A stretch of 61,693 nucleotides of DNA from Actinomycetota bacterium (GCA_009702045.1 WLIV01000020.1:1-61693); one strand, 5' to 3'; shown: positions 10,389-19,031, numbered from the stretch's first letter. Numbers and translations are program-made. The notes: generated by a model not told the origin, from the letters alone.

Positions 10389-11323
10389 CCGGAGCCGCAC
10401 TGCCGATCGAGCAACTGCCCGCGGCTGTCGAGGAGTTCCTGTCGTGGATGGCCAGTGAACGCGGCCGATCGGTGAACACGCTGTCGGCCTATCGCCGCGA
10501 CCTCTCGACGTACTCGGCGTGGCTCGCCGCGCATGCCACCACGTTGGAACGCGTCGGACGAGAAGCGCTCGACGCGTTCGTCCAGGAGCGACGCGCCACG
10601 GGCGCAGCCCCGTCCAGCGTCGCCCGACAGCTGGCTGCAATACGCATGCTGCATCGCTTTCTCGCCGAGGAGGGGCTGCGTGCCGACAACCCTGCGGCTG
10701 ATGTGGAGGGCGTACGCGTGCCGGCGGGTATCCCGCACCCGCTCAGCGAGGCCGAGGTGGTGCAGCTGCTGAGTGCCGTGGTGGGCACTGATCCCGCGTC
10801 GCTCCGCGACCAGGCACTGCTGGAGTTCCTCTATGCCACCGGTGCCCGGATCAGCGAGGCCTGCGGGTTGTCGCTGGGCGATCTGGATCGGGCGAACCGG
10901 CTCGTGCGGCTCTTCGGCAAAGGCGCGAAGGAGCGCATCGTGCCATTCGGGCGGACGGCAGCCGCAGCGATGGACGAGTGGCTGACGACCGGTCGCGAAC
11001 ACCTCGAGCCGGTGCGCTGGGCGCGGCGCGGCGACCAAGATGCCGTCTTCTTGAACACCCGCGGCGCGCGGCTGTCGCGGCAAGCGGCGTGGGCCGTGGT
11101 GAAGAAGTACGGCGACCGTGTGGGGCTGAGTGAGCGGCTCTCACCGCACGTCCTGCGCCACTCGTGCGCCACGCATCTGCTCGATCACGGCGCCGATCTG
11201 CGCATCGTGCAAGAAATGCTGGGCCATGCCTCGATCTCCACGACGCAGGTGTACACGAAGGTGAGTCAGGAGCGGTTGTGGCAGGTGTATCTGCAGGCCC
11301 ATCCACGAGCGGAGCAGCGATGA
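10385..11323 (+). CDS. xerD: Site-specific tyrosine recombinase XerD
   Basis: 312 aa. A SAM-like N-terminal core-binding domain (about 10-95) is followed by the catalytic domain. Catalytic residues seen are Arg155 (GARISEACGL), Lys in GKGAKERIVP, Arg258 with the HVLRH motif, the His of LGHASISTTQ, and nucleophile Tyr290 in QVYTKV. XerC and XerD resolve chromosome dimers at dif. Synteny with Rv1700-Rv1701 and the lack of phage genes argue for the housekeeping recombinase rather than an integrase. The GTG start overlaps the NUDIX stop. Confidence 0.92.
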   Translation: MTGAALPIEQLPAAVEEFLSWMASERGRSVNTLSAYRRDLSTYSAWLAAHATTLERVGREALDAFVQERRATGAAPSSVARQLAAIRMLHRFLAEEGLRADNPAADVEGVRVPAGIPHPLSEAEVVQLLSAVVGTDPASLRDQALLEFLYATGARISEACGLSLGDLDRANRLVRLFGKGAKERIVPFGRTAAAAMDEWLTTGREHLEPVRWARRGDQDAVFLNTRGARLSRQAAWAVVKKYGDRVGLSERLSPHVLRHSCATHLLDHGADLRIVQEMLGHASISTTQVYTKVSQERLWQVYLQAHPRAEQR

Positions 11324-11760
11324 CGTCGCTCGTTCACCTTGCCCGTCGTTTCGCGACGTCGTTGACCGGACGCGAGCCGGCGGCAGCCGAGCGCGACTGG
11401 GCGCACGCGCAGCTACTGGTCGAGGAGGCCGCGCTGTGGGACCGGATGGTGGTGCAGGACCGCCGCCATTCGCTGTTGGTGGCTCGACGCTTCGAGCAGC
11501 TGGCGGTCAACCCCTCGCGTGAGGCGCTCGCGGCTGCACTGCTGCACGACATCGGCAAGACGGCTGCTGGGATGGGCACGTGGGCTCGGGTGTTGGCCAC
11601 CGTGGTGGGTCCGCGGACCTCCCGGTTCCGGCAGTATCACGACCACGAACGGATCGGTGCCGAGTTGCTGCGCTCCGCCGGTTCTCACCCTGCGACGGTC
11701 GAGCTGGTGCTCGGCCGGGGGCCGCTGGCCGCAACGCTGCGTAGTGCCGACAACGTCTGA
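11320..11760 (+). CDS. Small HD-domain protein
   Basis: 146 aa from the ATG at 11320, which overlaps the xerD stop (ATGA). The HD metal-binding motif is visible as RRHSLLVARRF (first His), LLHDIGK (His-Asp) and YHDHERIGAELL, with later residues less clear. HD-domain proteins are metal-dependent phosphohydrolases, often acting on nucleotides, but the substrate cannot be named. It takes the place that parA has in the mycobacterial order. Confidence 0.7.
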   Translation: MTSLVHLARRFATSLTGREPAAAERDWAHAQLLVEEAALWDRMVVQDRRHSLLVARRFEQLAVNPSREALAAALLHDIGKTAAGMGTWARVLATVVGPRTSRFRQYHDHERIGAELLRSAGSHPATVELVLGRGPLAATLRSADNV

Positions 11761-11787
11761 GTCGGCTCGTGAGCGTGCGCTACCGGG

Positions 11788-12774
11788 TCAGGCCGGCAGC
11801 ATGCCGATCGAGTGCTGTGCGCGGGCGAGCGTGGCGGAGGCCACGCCACGTGCCTTGGTGGCCCCGATGCGTAACAGCGATTGGAGCTGACCTCGGTCGG
11901 TCATCAGCTCGTGGTAGCGGGCCTGGATGGGCCGCAGCGTCTCGACGACCGCCTCGCCGGTGTCCACCTTCAGCGTGCCGTATTGCGTGTACTTCGCCGC
12001 CAGTGCCTCGGGTGTTTCACCGGTACACGCGGCCAGGATCTCGAGCAGGTTGCTGATTCCGGGTTTCTCGGCGCGGTCGAAGCGCACCTCGGTGTCGCTA
12101 TCGGTGACCGCCCGCTTGAACTTCTTCATGATTGCCGCCGGGTCTTCCAGCATGCTGATCAGACCGGTATCGGTGGCGGACGACTTGCTCATCTTCGACG
12201 TGGGGTCCTGCAGGTCCATCACCCGGGCACCGGCCTTGGGCATGACCGCTGTGGGGATCACGAAGGTTTCGCCGAAACGATGGTTGAAGCGGATGGCGAT
12301 GTCGCGGGTGATCTCGAGATGTTGACGCTGATCTTCGCCGACGGGCACTTCGTCGGTGTCGTAGAGCAGGATGTCGGCCGCCATCAGGGCGGGGTAGCTG
12401 AACAGGCCTGCGGAGAGGAAGTCGTGTTCGCGTTTGGCCGACTTGTCCTTGAACTGGGTCATGCGGCTGAGCTCACCGAAACTGACCTGGCACTCCATGA
12501 TCCAGCCGAGTTGGCTGTGTTCGGGCACGTGGCTCTGCACGAACACCGTGGTGACGGCCGGGTCGAGGCCGACGGCGAACAACATGGCCGCGAGTTGCAG
12601 CGACGACTGGCCGACGATGTCGGGTGTCTCGGTGATGGTGAGCGCATGGAGGTCGACGATGCCGTGGAATGCGTCCTTCTCGTGCTGCCCGGCGACCCAG
12701 TTGCGCAGTGCCCCCAGGTAGTTGCCGAGGTGGACGTCGCCCGTGGGCTGGATGCAGGAGAGCACGCGTGTCAC
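11788..12774 (-). CDS. trpS: Tryptophanyl-tRNA synthetase
   Basis: 328 aa class I aminoacyl-tRNA synthetase that charges tRNA-Trp. The HIGH-type motif appears as PTGDVHLGNYLG (HLGN at 15-18) and KMSKS is exact at about 193-197. VPVGEDQRQHLEITRDIA is the typical TrpRS segment. The GTG at 12774 has a TAGCCT box 6 nt upstream, consistent with a leaderless mRNA. It converges on the HD gene with a 27-bp gap in which I see no obvious terminator. Confidence 0.95.
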   Translation of the reverse strand: MTRVLSCIQPTGDVHLGNYLGALRNWVAGQHEKDAFHGIVDLHALTITETPDIVGQSSLQLAAMLFAVGLDPAVTTVFVQSHVPEHSQLGWIMECQVSFGELSRMTQFKDKSAKREHDFLSAGLFSYPALMAADILLYDTDEVPVGEDQRQHLEITRDIAIRFNHRFGETFVIPTAVMPKAGARVMDLQDPTSKMSKSSATDTGLISMLEDPAAIMKKFKRAVTDSDTEVRFDRAEKPGISNLLEILAACTGETPEALAAKYTQYGTLKVDTGEAVVETLRPIQARYHELMTDRGQLQSLLRIGATKARGVASATLARAQHSIGMLPA

Positions 12775-12780
12775 GGCGGC

Positions 12781-12786
12781 AGGCTA
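12781..12786 (-). promoter_or_regulatory. -10 box TAGCCT, leaderless-type, for trpS
   Basis: Minus-strand TAGCCT lies 6 nt before the GTG at 12774. Confidence 0.45.
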
Positions 12787-12814
12787 CCGGCCAGGTGGCG
12801 GCCCCCCGAAGTGC

Positions 12815-12935
12815 TTTCCCCGTCGCGTGTGAAGGCGCAACCGCACAGGGTGCGGGTACCCCTTCAAACGGGTTCCCCGTCGGGTCGCGTGTGAAGGCCG
12901 AACCGCCCCGGGTGCGGTTACCCCTTCAAACGGTG
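12815..12935. repeat. Two tandem hairpin units between trpS and scpA
   Basis: Two imperfect direct copies about 62 bp apart share cgcgtgtgaagg on the left and accccttcaaacgg on the right. Within each copy the ends are inverted repeats: CGTGTGAAGG pairs with CCTTCAAACG with one mismatch. An inner stem also forms, CCGCAC/GTGCGG in copy 1 (12841-12846 with 12850-12855) and AACCGC/GCGGTT in copy 2 (12901-12906 with 12914-12919). The centres differ in sequence but both still pair. No T-run follows, so a simple terminator is unlikely. Function unknown. Confidence 0.75.
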
Positions 12936-12953
12936 GAGGGGCGGGGGAGGCGG

Positions 12954-12959
12954 TACGAT
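12954..12959 (+). promoter_or_regulatory. -10 box TACGAT, leaderless-type, for scpA
   Basis: TACGAT ends 8 nt before the ATG at 12968, immediately downstream of the tandem hairpins. Confidence 0.5.
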
Positions 12960-12967
12960 CGCTGGCC

Positions 12968-13747
12968 ATGGCCGTTGACGTCTCCACCTCTGTGTATGAG
13001 GGACCGTTCGACCTGCTGCTGCACCTGATTCTGAAAGAGCAGGTGGACCTGTACGAGGTCTCGCTCAGCCGGATCGTGGACGCCTATCTCCAGGAGATTG
13101 AGCACCTGCAGTCGATCGACCTCGACCTGGCCACTGAGTTCCTGCTGATCGCCTCCACGCTGGTGGAACTGAAGGCGCGGCGCCTGCTGCCCGGTCGTGA
13201 CGACGTCGATCTGGACGATGAGCTGGCCCTGTGGGAAGAGCGCGACCTGCTCTTGGCCCGGCTGCTGGAGTGCAAGACGTTCAAGGATGTAGCCGGTGTG
13301 TTCAGCCGCCTCGCCGACGAGTCCGACCGCTCGTTCCCGCGTGCCGCCGGTGCCGACGATCGTTTCGTCGAGTTGATGCCCGACCTGATGGAGGGCGTCA
13401 CCCCGCACCGTCTCCACCGTGCCTTCATGAAGGCGATCACCCCCAAGCCGGTGCCCCGGATCGATCTGTTCCACGTAGCACCGGTGCGGGTGAGCGTCGC
13501 CGATGCCTTGGTCGAACTCGTCGATGAGCTGCCCCGTATCGGGCGGATCTCGTTCCGTCGGCTCACCAGCGGCATGGTCGAGCGGCTGGAGGTCATCGTC
13601 CGCTTCCTCGCGCTGCTGGAACTGTTCAAACAGGGTCTGGTCGAACTCGATCAGGCCGAACGCTTCGGCGATATCGACATCGTCTGGATCGGCGGCGACG
13701 CTGCCACCCACCTGGACGACCTTCCCATCGACGACTACGAAGGATGA
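12968..13747 (+). CDS. scpA: Segregation and condensation protein ScpA (kleisin)
   Basis: 259 aa. The N-terminal VYEGPFDLLLHLILKEQVDLYEV segment and the following helical region with LATEFLLIASTLVELKARRLLP are characteristic of ScpA. The C-terminal winged-helix region has RISFRRLTSG and VIVRFLALLELFKQGLVEL. ScpA bridges the SMC heads and works with ScpB in chromosome condensation and segregation. It is coupled to scpB by an ATGA overlap. The order scpA-scpB-rluB matches Rv1709-Rv1711. Confidence 0.95.
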   Translation: MAVDVSTSVYEGPFDLLLHLILKEQVDLYEVSLSRIVDAYLQEIEHLQSIDLDLATEFLLIASTLVELKARRLLPGRDDVDLDDELALWEERDLLLARLLECKTFKDVAGVFSRLADESDRSFPRAAGADDRFVELMPDLMEGVTPHRLHRAFMKAITPKPVPRIDLFHVAPVRVSVADALVELVDELPRIGRISFRRLTSGMVERLEVIVRFLALLELFKQGLVELDQAERFGDIDIVWIGGDAATHLDDLPIDDYEG

Positions 13748-14367
13748 TTCCCTTGTCCGCTCACGAAGACGGCCAGCCCAGCCCCCTCGATGCCGAGACG
13801 GTGCGCGCCATCGAGGCGATCATTCTGGTCGCGGTCGAGCCGGTACCTGCCGAAACGCTGGCCCAGTTGCTCGAACAACCGGTGGTGATGATCGAGCGGC
13901 TGTGTGCGGAGCTGGCCGACGCCTACGCGGAAGCCGGTCACGGCTTTCAGTTGATGAAGGTGGCCGGTGGGTGGCGGTACCAGACGCACCCCGAGCTGTC
14001 GCCCTACGTCGAGCGGTTCTTGCTGGATGGCCAGCGGGCCCGCATGAGCGGTGCTGCGTTGGAGACGTTGGCAATCGTGGCGTACAAGCAGCCGTTGTCG
14101 CGCGCGCAGATCGCCAGCATCCGCGGCGTCGACCCCGACGGCGTGCTGCGCACGTTGCAGGCCCGCGGCTACGTCACCGAAGTGGGGCGCGATAGCGGTC
14201 CTGGCCAGGCGATCTTGTTCGGTACCACGCCCGCATTCCTCGAGAAGTTGGGTGTCAACAGCCTGGCCGACCTTCCCCCGATCGCGGAGTTCGTGCCGTC
14301 GGCCGATGTCGTGGAAGCGCTCGAGTATGGTCTGCGGATCGACCCGCCGGCCGAGCAGCGGTCCTGA
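13744..14367 (+). CDS. scpB: Segregation and condensation protein ScpB
   Basis: 207 aa. Two winged-helix domains are recognisable: AIEAIILVAVEPVPAETLAQLL near the N-terminus, and ALETLAIVAYKQPLSRAQIASIRGVDPD followed by LLxRGYV-like sequence in the second. The family end is seen as LFGTTPAFLEKLGVNSLADLPP. It forms the kleisin accessory dimer of SMC-ScpAB. The start codon overlaps the scpA stop and one base separates its stop from rluB. Confidence 0.94.
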   Translation: MIPLSAHEDGQPSPLDAETVRAIEAIILVAVEPVPAETLAQLLEQPVVMIERLCAELADAYAEAGHGFQLMKVAGGWRYQTHPELSPYVERFLLDGQRARMSGAALETLAIVAYKQPLSRAQIASIRGVDPDGVLRTLQARGYVTEVGRDSGPGQAILFGTTPAFLEKLGVNSLADLPPIAEFVPSADVVEALEYGLRIDPPAEQRS

Positions 14368-14368
14368 G

Positions 14369-15172
14369 ATGACCGACAGCCACGACCATCCGCGAGTGGT
14401 GGAGCCTCCGCTGTGGGAGCAGTGGGCGGCGAAGTCGGCCGAGCTGCCCCAGGGTGAGCGGTTGCAGAAGGTGCTGGCGGTGCGCGGCTGGGGGAGCCGT
14501 CGTGTCTGCGAGGACATGATCAGCGCCAACCGCGTCACGGTGAATGGTGAGATCGCCGTGCTCGGCCGCCGAGTGGACACCGAACACGACACCGTTGAAG
14601 TGGATGGTGTGCCGATTGGCCTCAAACCGGGGCTCGTGTATTACCTGCTCAACAAACCCGAGGGTGTGGTGACCACCGCGCACGACCCGCAGGGTCGGCC
14701 CACCGTCGTGCAGTTGGTGCCGGAGGAACCGCGGGTGTACCCAGTGGGACGCCTCGATCAGGGCACCGAAGGTTTGTTGCTGATGACCAACGATGGCGAT
14801 CTCGCGCATCGGCTGGCACACCCCAGCCATGGTGTCGAGAAGGAATACCTGGCCGAGGTCGAGGGCGCCCCCGGGCAGGGCGCAGTGCGCCGTCTGCGGG
14901 AGGGGATCGAGCTCGAAGATGGGATGACGGCCCCGGCGAAGGTGAGCCAGCCAAGTCCGGGTGTGTTGCGCATCACTATCCACGAGGGCCGCAACCGCCA
15001 GGTGCGGCGGATGTGTGAGGCCATCGGACACCCCGTGAATCGCCTGGTCAGAGTACGGATCGGGCCCCTCCGGGATGCAGCGCTGGCACCCGGGAAGTGG
15101 CGGGAACTGACCCAGGCCGAGGTCAACGCCCTGGTGGAAGCGGCCTCTGAGGGTGGTCGGCCAGTAGCCTGA
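14369..15172 (+). CDS. rluB: 23S rRNA pseudouridine synthase, RluB/RsuA family
   Basis: 267 aa from the ATG at 14369. Longer in-frame readings run through scpB. An S4 domain (LQKVLAVRGWGSRRVCEDMI) precedes the pseudouridine synthase domain. The catalytic Asp130 is in GRLDQGTEGLLLMTNDG. YYLLNKPEGVVTT and IHEGRNRQVRRMCEAIGHPV are family signatures. It modifies a uridine in 23S rRNA, by homology near the peptidyl transferase centre. It is transcribed with scpAB. Confidence 0.93.
   Translation: MTDSHDHPRVVEPPLWEQWAAKSAELPQGERLQKVLAVRGWGSRRVCEDMISANRVTVNGEIAVLGRRVDTEHDTVEVDGVPIGLKPGLVYYLLNKPEGVVTTAHDPQGRPTVVQLVPEEPRVYPVGRLDQGTEGLLLMTNDGDLAHRLAHPSHGVEKEYLAEVEGAPGQGAVRRLREGIELEDGMTAPAKVSQPSPGVLRITIHEGRNRQVRRMCEAIGHPVNRLVRVRIGPLRDAALAPGKWRELTQAEVNALVEAASEGGRPVA
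15165..15170 (+). promoter_or_regulatory. -10 box TAGCCT for tyrA, inside the rluB stop region
   Basis: TAGCCT overlaps the last codons of rluB and ends 8 nt before the GTG at 15179. It could give tyrA its own leaderless transcript besides read-through from scpAB-rluB. Confidence 0.4.
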
Positions 15173-15178
15173 TCCGTC

Positions 15179-16243
15179 GTGTCAACGGCGCGACGAGCGA
15201 ACATCGCAGGCCTCGGCCTCATCGGTGGGTCCATTGCCCGCGCACTCACCGACCGCGGTTGGCACGTCAGTGGCGACGACCAGGTCGCAGATCGACTCGA
15301 ACGGGCGCTGGAGATGGGAATCGTGCAGCGCGCTGGGCTCGATCCCGAGGCCGAGATCACGTTCGTCTGCACGCCGGTTCTGACGCTCGTCGACCAAGTG
15401 CGCCGCGCACTGGCGGCGACGAAGGGCCTCGTCACCGACGTTGGCAGTGTGAAGGGTTCGCTGGCGGCGGCCATTTCCGATCCCCGGTTCGTGGGTGGCC
15501 ACCCGATGGCCGGGAGCGAACTGGAAGGACTCGACGGAGCCGACGGCAGCATGTTCGAGGGCGCCGTGTGGGTGCTCACGCCCAGCGGGCACACCGCCGA
15601 CGACACGTTCTCTGCTGTGGCCTCGATCGTCGCCGAACTTGGTGCCGATGTGGTGGCACTCTCGGCCGACCGCCACGATCAGGTGGTTGCAGTGATCAGC
15701 CACGTGCCGCATCTCACAGCGGCGACGCTCATGGGCTTGGCCTCGGACCGGGCTGAGGAGCACGCTGCACTTCTGCGCTTGGCAGCCGGCGGCTTTCGTG
15801 ACATGACCCGCATCGCCAGCGGACATCCGGCGATCTGGCTCGACATCTGCGCGGAGAACCGCGACGCGATCCTGTCGGCGCTGGATGGAATGATCGAGGG
15901 TCTGACGGAGATGCGCGAGGTGGTGAACAGCGACGACCGTGTCGAGCTGCAACGGCGTCTCACCAAGGCTCGCGAGGCACGTTCGAACCTGCCCAGCCGT
16001 GTCAATCAGCCGAGCGACCTTGCGGAGATCCGCATTCCGATCCTCGATCGCCCAGGATCTGCCGCTGAGGTGTTCACCCTGGCAGCTGAACTGGGGGTCA
16101 ACATCGACAGTTTCGAGGTCGTGCACAGCGCCGAGGGCACACGTGGTGTGGCCGTCGTACTGGTCGACGCGACGATGGCCGACACGTTCCGCGGTGGTCT
16201 CCTGGCTCGTGGTTACCGTCCCTCCGTACAGCGGTTGAGCTGA
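15179..16243 (+). CDS. tyrA: Prephenate dehydrogenase with C-terminal ACT domain
   Basis: 354 aa. The Rossmann motif is GLGLIGGSIARAL near residues 10-22. The catalytic region includes FVGGHPMAGSELEG and AVISHVPHLTAATLM. A C-terminal ACT domain (about 285-354; IPILDRPGSAAEVFTLAAELGVNI) suggests allosteric feedback by an aromatic amino acid. The enzyme oxidatively decarboxylates prephenate in tyrosine synthesis. It sits 3 bp upstream of aroA, so the pair forms an aromatic amino acid operon. Confidence 0.93.
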   Translation: MSTARRANIAGLGLIGGSIARALTDRGWHVSGDDQVADRLERALEMGIVQRAGLDPEAEITFVCTPVLTLVDQVRRALAATKGLVTDVGSVKGSLAAAISDPRFVGGHPMAGSELEGLDGADGSMFEGAVWVLTPSGHTADDTFSAVASIVAELGADVVALSADRHDQVVAVISHVPHLTAATLMGLASDRAEEHAALLRLAAGGFRDMTRIASGHPAIWLDICAENRDAILSALDGMIEGLTEMREVVNSDDRVELQRRLTKAREARSNLPSRVNQPSDLAEIRIPILDRPGSAAEVFTLAAELGVNIDSFEVVHSAEGTRGVAVVLVDATMADTFRGGLLARGYRPSVQRLS

Positions 16244-16246
16244 CCG

Positions 16247-17515
16247 ATGGACGTCTACCGGGTGGCCCCGCTGGGTGCGCCGATCGATGCCGTCGTCGAG
16301 GTGCCGGGCTCCAAGAGCATCGCCAACCGCGCGCTGGTGTGTGCCGCGCTCGCCGATGGTGAGAGTGTGCTGCGCGGGGTGCCCGGCGGCGACGACACCG
16401 AGGCGATGCTCGACTGTCTGAAGGTGCTCGGACTCGAGTTCGAGCGTCAGGACGGTGATGTCACGATCACCGGCGGGCTGGGTTCGTTTCGTCGTGGTCC
16501 ACTGACGCTGCATTGCCGTCTGGCGGGCACTACCTCCCGGTTCATCACCGCGGTGGCGGCGCTTGGACCGGGGCCGTACACGATCGACGGCCTGCCGCCG
16601 CTGCGGGCACGCCCGATGGCACCACTTCATGACGCGATGGTCGCCATGGGCGCGCAGGTGCACTCCGCCGAAGGGCCCGGCACCCTGCCCGTCAGCGTGC
16701 ATGGTCCGCTCGATCCGTCGGTCGAGGAGGTGTCGCTGCGCGGCGACATCAGCAGTCAGTACCTCACGGCGCTGATGCTGATCGCTCCGTACCTGCCGAA
16801 CGGGTTGCGCTTCGTACTCACCACACCGCTCGTGTCGCGTCCCTACGTGCGCATCACGGCTGCGGTGATGGCTTCGTTCGGTGTGCCCGGGGTGGAACTC
16901 GGCGATCGCATCATCACGGTTCCGCCGGGTCGCTACCAACCGTGCGACTACACCGTCGAACCCGATGCCAGTTCCGCCAGCTACCCGCTGGCGGCAGCGG
17001 CGATCTGCGGTGGCACCGTGCGGGTGCCAGGACTCACCGCTACTTCGGTGCAGGGTGACGCCGGGTTCTGTCACGTGCTGGAGCGCATGGGCTGTGAAGT
17101 GACCCAGGACGAGATGGGTACCACGGTGACCCGGCGAGGCCCGCTGCACGGTATCGAGATCAACATGGTCGATCTCTCCGACCTGGTGCCGACGCTGGCG
17201 GCGGTGGCTGTGTTCGCCGACGGTCCGGTGCTGATCCATGGGGTTGGCTTCATCCGCAAGAAGGAGAGCGATCGACTCTCCGACCTCTGCGACGAGCTGC
17301 GCAAGGCCGGAGTCGATGCCACCGACGACGCCGACGGTTTGGTCGTGCAGCCGGGAACCGCGCACACCGCGACATTGGGCACGCACCACGATCATCGATT
17401 GGCGATGTCGTTCGCGTTGGTGGGCCTCGGTGCGAGTGGCATCATCATTGAGGATCCCGATGTGGTCAGCAAAAGTTGGCCACACTTCTGGGACATGATC
17501 GAGGGACTGCGATGA
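16247..17515 (+). CDS. aroA: 3-phosphoshikimate 1-carboxyvinyltransferase (EPSP synthase)
   Basis: 422 aa. It transfers enolpyruvyl from PEP to shikimate-3-phosphate. Signature segments are PGSKSIANRALVCAALADG near the N-terminus, LAGTTSRFITAVAALGPG, SSQYLTALMLIAP, DASSASYPLAAAAICGG and RKKESDRLSDLCDEL. The second segment has LAGTTSRF where the common form is NAGTAxR, a class difference that can affect glyphosate binding, though I cannot judge sensitivity. The ATG follows tyrA by 3 bp. Confidence 0.95.
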   Translation: MDVYRVAPLGAPIDAVVEVPGSKSIANRALVCAALADGESVLRGVPGGDDTEAMLDCLKVLGLEFERQDGDVTITGGLGSFRRGPLTLHCRLAGTTSRFITAVAALGPGPYTIDGLPPLRARPMAPLHDAMVAMGAQVHSAEGPGTLPVSVHGPLDPSVEEVSLRGDISSQYLTALMLIAPYLPNGLRFVLTTPLVSRPYVRITAAVMASFGVPGVELGDRIITVPPGRYQPCDYTVEPDASSASYPLAAAAICGGTVRVPGLTATSVQGDAGFCHVLERMGCEVTQDEMGTTVTRRGPLHGIEINMVDLSDLVPTLAAVAVFADGPVLIHGVGFIRKKESDRLSDLCDELRKAGVDATDDADGLVVQPGTAHTATLGTHHDHRLAMSFALVGLGASGIIIEDPDVVSKSWPHFWDMIEGLR

Positions 17516-18168
17516 CGCCGGAGGACAAGGGTGCCGGCCACGAAGTAGTTGCGGCGTTCGACGTCGACGGCACGTTGACGGTGCGCGACTGCGTGCGTCC
17601 GTTCCTACTGCGCGTCGGTGGCTACCAAGGTGTGATGACGGCGCTGATGCGCAAGCCGGTCGCCTCGGCCGGTGCGGCGCTGCATCGCGATCGCGACCGT
17701 TTCAAGGAACTGATCGTCGGCGGTGTGCTCCGCGGTCGCAAAGTGCAACAGGTCGAGGCGTTGGGTGAGGAGTTCGCTGCACAGGTGGCGGATGGTTGGC
17801 TGCGTGCCGACACCGTCGAGCGCTTGCGGTGGCACCAACGTGCCGGGCATCGCATCGTGCTGGTGTCCGCATCGCTCGGGCCGTACCTGCGCCCGTTGGG
17901 CCGCCGCCTCGGTGTCGACGATGTGTTGTGCGCCGAACCACTCACCGCGGGTGATGAGTTTGGTGATGGTCTGCAGGGTGCCAACTGTCGGCGTGCCGAG
18001 AAGGTGCGCCGTCTCGATGCGTGGCTGAAGGCGCGCCGTATCGAGGACGCCACCGTCTGGGCGTATGGCGACAGCGACGGCGACCGCGAGTTGCTGGCAC
18101 GGGCCGACCATCCCTTGCTGGTGAAGGGCACCACCGTGCCGCCGGTACCAGTGGGGTTCGACGCGTGA
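17512..18168 (+). CDS. HAD-IB phosphatase, candidate DPPR phosphatase
   Basis: 218 aa, SerB-like HAD subfamily IB. Motif I is AFDVDGTLTVRD with Asp17 and Asp19, motif II is IVLVSASLGPYL, the Lys motif includes RRAEKVRRL, and motif IV is YGDSDGDRELL. The ATG overlaps the aroA stop, and its own stop overlaps the GTG of the DPPR synthase gene. HAD-IB domains are known to be fused or adjacent to UbiA-type DPPR synthases. From this context I infer that it removes the 5-phosphate of decaprenylphosphoryl-5-phosphoribose. The alternative is a generic small-molecule phosphatase. Confidence 0.75.
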   Translation: MTPEDKGAGHEVVAAFDVDGTLTVRDCVRPFLLRVGGYQGVMTALMRKPVASAGAALHRDRDRFKELIVGGVLRGRKVQQVEALGEEFAAQVADGWLRADTVERLRWHQRAGHRIVLVSASLGPYLRPLGRRLGVDDVLCAEPLTAGDEFGDGLQGANCRRAEKVRRLDAWLKARRIEDATVWAYGDSDGDRELLARADHPLLVKGTTVPPVPVGFDA

Positions 18169-19031
18169 TCAAGGGGTTGCTGCGAGAAGCACGCCCCAAG
18201 CAGTGGGCCAAGAACGTGCTCGTGTTCGCCGCGCCAGGTGCCGGCGGCGTGCTGAATGATTGGCACTTCCTCTGGCGCTCGCTGGCTGCCTTCGTGGCGT
18301 TCTGCTTGGTCAGCAGTGGTACGTACTACTGGAACGACATCCATGATGTGGAGGCCGACCGGAACCACCCGAAGAAGTCGAAGCGGCCGATCGCGGCCGG
18401 CATCGTCTCGGTGGGTGTGGCGAAGGTGGTCGGAACTGCCCTGCTGGGTGGTGGCATCGGGCTGGGGTTCGCACTGAGTTGGAAACTCGGTCTGGTGATT
18501 GTCGGGTACGTCACCATCACCACGTTGTACAGCACCGTGCTCAAGCACGTTGCTGTCATCGACCTCGTTGCGGTGGCCAGTGGTTTCGTGCTGCGCGCGA
18601 TCGCCGGCGCAGTAGTGGACGATGTGCGGATGAGCACGTGGTTCCTGCTCACCACGTCGTTCGGTTCGTTGTTCATCGTCACTGGTAAGCGCTACGCCGA
18701 GTTGCGCGAGATGGGCGATCAGGTGAATACGCGCTCGACACTGGAGGACTACACCACAGGGTTCTTGCGCATCGTGTTGTCGGTCAGCGTGGGGGCCACG
18801 CTGGTGACGTATTGCATGTGGGCGTTCGAGGGGCGTGAGGTGTCGGGCAGTTCGTGGCCGTTCTACGAGCTTTCGATCCTGCCGATGCTCACCGCATTGT
18901 TGCGCTACGTCTTGATCCTCGAGCAGGGTCACGGTGCAGCGCCGGAAGAAATCTTCTTGTCGGACCGATGGTTACAAGCCCTCGGCCTGGCATGGATCGT
19001 GGTGTTCGGACTAGGGGTGTATGTGGGATGA
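18165..19031 (+). CDS. Decaprenyl-phosphate phosphoribosyltransferase (DPPR synthase, UbiA family)
   Basis: 288 aa, about eight membrane helices. It should transfer phosphoribose from PRPP to decaprenyl phosphate, the first committed step to DPA. The N-terminal RPKQWAKNVLVFAAP matches Rv3806c-type enzymes. The Asp-rich motif is NDIHDVEADRNHPKKSKRPIAAG. The second conserved region includes FGSLFIVTGKRYAEL, typical of the DPPR branch rather than menaquinone or heme O prenyltransferases. The GTG overlaps the HAD stop (GTGA) and the stop overlaps the methyltransferase ATG. Confidence 0.9.
   Translation: MIKGLLREARPKQWAKNVLVFAAPGAGGVLNDWHFLWRSLAAFVAFCLVSSGTYYWNDIHDVEADRNHPKKSKRPIAAGIVSVGVAKVVGTALLGGGIGLGFALSWKLGLVIVGYVTITTLYSTVLKHVAVIDLVAVASGFVLRAIAGAVVDDVRMSTWFLLTTSFGSLFIVTGKRYAELREMGDQVNTRSTLEDYTTGFLRIVLSVSVGATLVTYCMWAFEGREVSGSSWPFYELSILPMLTALLRYVLILEQGHGAAPEEIFLSDRWLQALGLAWIVVFGLGVYVG

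Noticed and set aside
10385-11323. Phage or integron integrase
   Set aside because: Conserved housekeeping neighbours and full XerD motifs; no attachment repeats or phage genes nearby.
12815-12935. CRISPR or tRNA-like structure
   Set aside because: Only two units, no unique spacers, no cloverleaf or anticodon arm.
15182-17485. Long open frame on the minus strand across tyrA and aroA (767 codons)
   Set aside because: It is antisense to two well-recognised genes and its sequence is His/Arg/Gln-rich without family motifs, as expected from high-GC shadow frames.
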